From contig CM075771.1 of assembly GCA_037974665.1 (NCBI GenBank), positions 42,330,425 through 42,394,424 of the forward strand: a DNA stretch of 64,000 nt. Direction: 5' to 3'. The position numbers and the translations under genes are program-made. This stretch comes from Ehretia macrophylla (taxonomy: Eukaryota; Streptophyta; Magnoliopsida; Boraginales; Ehretiaceae). Positions 62,454 through 64,000 of this stretch are shown here, in pieces. The number at the start of each line of letters is the position of its first letter. The stretch's first letter is position 1. Below the pieces are notes generated by a model. It saw nothing but the letters and a program-made list of their open reading frames with translations, was not told the origin of the DNA and did no database searches.

Positions 62454-64000
62454 GTAGGACAGAATCAGGTTAAACCAGCTGGTAGAGGCAAGACTCCAGT
62501 TCCTAGAGTTCAGGCTCGAGCCTATGCTATTGAGTGCGAGGAGCTTCCAGATGAGACCGCTGTTGTTGAAGGTACATTCTTCATACTGAATCAACCTGTT
62601 AGGGTGCTAATTGATCCGGGTGCTACTCATTCATTTATTACTCCCTTGTGTGTGCAACGTGTGAAACTGAAAGTTGTATGTTTGCCTTACGAAGTAGAAG
62701 TTGGTACTCTGATGGGTTCTAAACTTGTTACTAGCTCAGCTTGTAAAGCATGTAAAATCCAAATTAAGGATAGGGAATTCTCAGCCAATCTTATTGTATT
62801 ACCTTTTCGAGACTATGAAGTCATCTTAGGGATGTACTGGTTGGCAAAACATCATGTCCAACTAGATTGCTGGACGAAGATTGTGACGTTCCAAGTACCT
62901 GGTCAACCAATACTGGAGGTAATGGGTCGAAGAGATTTCATTGGGAGTTCCATCATTTCATCTACGAAAGCAGTGAAGTCCTTGAGAAAAGGGTATAGTG
63001 GATACTTAGCTTACCTCATCAACAAGCCATCGGACAATGCTAAGTTGGAGGAGATGCCAGTGACCAAAGACTATGCGGATGTGTTTCCAGAAGAATTTCC
63101 CGGTTTATCCCCAAATCGGGAGATCGAGTTCGTTATAGAGTTACTGTCTGGCACCCAGCCGATATCTAAAGCTCTCTATCGTATGGGACCAGCCGAGCTA
63201 CAAGAATTGAAGGACCAATTGCAAGGATTGTTGAAGAAGGGGTTTGTTCAACCAAGTTCTTCACCGTGGGGTGCACTAGTTCTATTTGTAAAGAAGAAAG
63301 TTGGAACGTTGAGGCTATGCATCGATTACCGAGGATTGAACCAAGTGACTGTCAAGAATAAATACCTACTTCCACTGATCGACGAGTTGTTTGATCAACT
63401 TCAAGGAGCTAAAGTGTATTCGAAACTCGACTTGAGGCAAGGGTACTATCAGTTGCGAATCAAAAAGGAGGATGTGCCTAAAATGGCTTTTAGGACAAGA
63501 TATGGGCATTATGAATATGTGGTGATGCCATGTGGACTAACTAATGCCCCTGCAACTTTTATGGACTTGATGCACAGGGTGTTTCAACCCTACTTGGACC
63601 AATTTGTGGTGATCTTCATTGATGATATTTTGGTATACTCGAAATCCGAGGCGGAGCATGAACAACATCTGCGGTTGGTACTGCAGAAACTTCGAGAGCA
63701 TCGATTGTATGCAAAGTTTAGCAAGTGTGAATTTTGGTTGCAACAGATTGCATTTTTGGGGCATATCATATCCCAGGAGGGAATAGCGGTGGATCCAGCA
63801 AAGATAGATGCAGTGATGTCTTGGAAGCAGCCGGAAAACGTTACGGAGGTTCGGAGTTTTCTTGGTCTAGTTGGCTATTATCGGAGATTCGTGAAGGATT
63901 TCTCCAAGATCGCAGGACTGCTTACAAAGCTCACTCAAAAGAAAACAAAGTTCGTGTGGGATGATAAGTGTGAGAACATCTTTCAAGAGTTAAAGAAAAG
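62454..64000 (+). CDS. Open Pol part of L8: protease, reverse transcriptase, start of RNase H (partial)
   Basis: After the last stop (62451) the frame is open for about 515 codons to the window edge. The aspartic protease has its catalytic Asp in [10 protein letters not shown] (D at 62613-62615); DPG replaces the usual DSG or DTG. The reverse transcriptase begins near [11 protein letters not shown] (63177) and shows [61 protein letters not shown], and the catalytic pair in [11 protein letters not shown] (DD at 63621-63626). PCG replaces the common PFG, and VGT replaces DGS/DGT after KKK, changes that may impair it. FLGHIIS and the connection segment follow, and the last residues (KFVWDD) approach RNase H. 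It copies element RNA into DNA. In this copy it would need the upstream Gag stops to be bypassed, so it is probably inactive. Confidence 0.92.

Larger units (their letters stand above)
57612..64000 (+). mobile_element. L8: coding Ty3/gypsy retrotransposon, 5' part, nested in L7
   Basis: Visible in order: a 3540-bp 5' LTR, primer site, leader, and a single Gag-Pol frame broken by stops. The element continues past the window, so integrase, any chromodomain, the polypurine tract and the 3' LTR are not seen. The left target duplication should be CATTG (57607-57611). Methionine-tRNA priming, long LTRs and gag and pol in one frame fit the Tekay/Del group of plant chromoviruses, but without integrase and a chromodomain this placement is only likely. 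Confidence 0.93.
61422..64000 (+). pseudogene. Gag-Pol polyprotein of L8, stop-interrupted and cut by the window edge
   Basis: One frame runs from ATG 61422 to the window end without a frameshift, broken by five stops: TAG 61905, TGA 62031, TAG 62235, TAG 62376 and TAG 62451. Domain order is Gag, zinc knuckles, protease, reverse transcriptase, then the start of RNase H. Residues 1-71 are a polar N-terminus with an asparagine run. From about residue 72 (REFLDFRPSKFHG) the Gag domain follows, with the HWW motif at about 126. Protein made from this copy would end after 161 residues. The frame is otherwise well kept, which suggests recent inactivation. The start was chosen because it is the first ATG of the long frame and follows the leader. 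Confidence 0.93.

Noticed and set aside
63734-63964. 76-codon plus-strand frame
   Set aside because: It is out of frame with the reverse transcriptase that runs through the same bases in the established Gag-Pol frame.
5573-64000. Satellite and LTR sharing a common origin
   Set aside because: I found no stretch of the 340-bp monomer inside any LTR or in the L4 interior; the two sequence types meet only at insertion borders.

Overview
This window is repeat DNA from a plant nuclear genome. I find no cellular gene, tRNA or rRNA in it. About 27.2 kb is a tandem satellite with a monomer of about 340 bp (roughly 80 monomers in six blocks). About 36.8 kb is long terminal repeat (LTR) retrotransposon DNA, essentially all from one related Ty3/gypsy family. 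The plant assignment rests on three things: the primer binding site for initiator methionine tRNA (TGGTATCAGAGC), a plant-type gypsy Gag-Pol frame, and family LTRs of about 3.5 kb that run TGTGAGG...GTGACA. A large homogeneous satellite invaded by one element family suggests pericentromeric, centromeric or other constitutive heterochromatin. The sequence alone cannot say which, and I do not recognise the species.

Layout: satellite 1-5573; solo LTR L1 (minus strand, 5574-12861) carrying a second solo LTR, L2, inside it (7434-11014); satellite 12862-15464; solo LTR L3 (minus, 15465-19128); satellite 19129-20338; a complete but coding-free element L4 (plus, 20339-29926) with both LTRs, primer site and polypurine tract; satellite 29927-40643; solo LTR L5 (plus, 40644-44229); satellite 44230-46345; solo LTR L6 (plus, 46346-49889); satellite 49890-54911; LTR L7 (plus, 54912 onward), which holds a small inverted-repeat DNA element (about 56410-56673) and is interrupted at 57612 by L8. 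L8 is an element with a 5' LTR, primer site and Gag-Pol frame that runs off the right edge.

Target-site duplications (TSDs) of 5 bp fix the borders: CCTGG/CTTGG for L1, CTACT for L2, CGTAG for L3, AAGGT for L4, TAACT for L5 and GTGTG for L6. They show that the array was continuous before each insertion. L8 encodes Gag, two zinc knuckles, protease and reverse transcriptase in one frame, with five stop codons in the Gag part. L4 shares the leader and LTRs of L8 but encodes nothing, so it was probably moved in trans by L8-like relatives. The satellite shows two higher-order arrangements: a five-monomer unit at 36.2-40.35 kb and an 11-monomer unit at 44.8-54.9 kb.

I did not find a new gene system. 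The most interesting material is the self-nesting of one element family in a satellite, the higher-order satellite structure with an empty site for L6, conserved LTR hairpins and a small LTR reading frame, the mosaic LTR L3, and the asymmetric deletion in L4.
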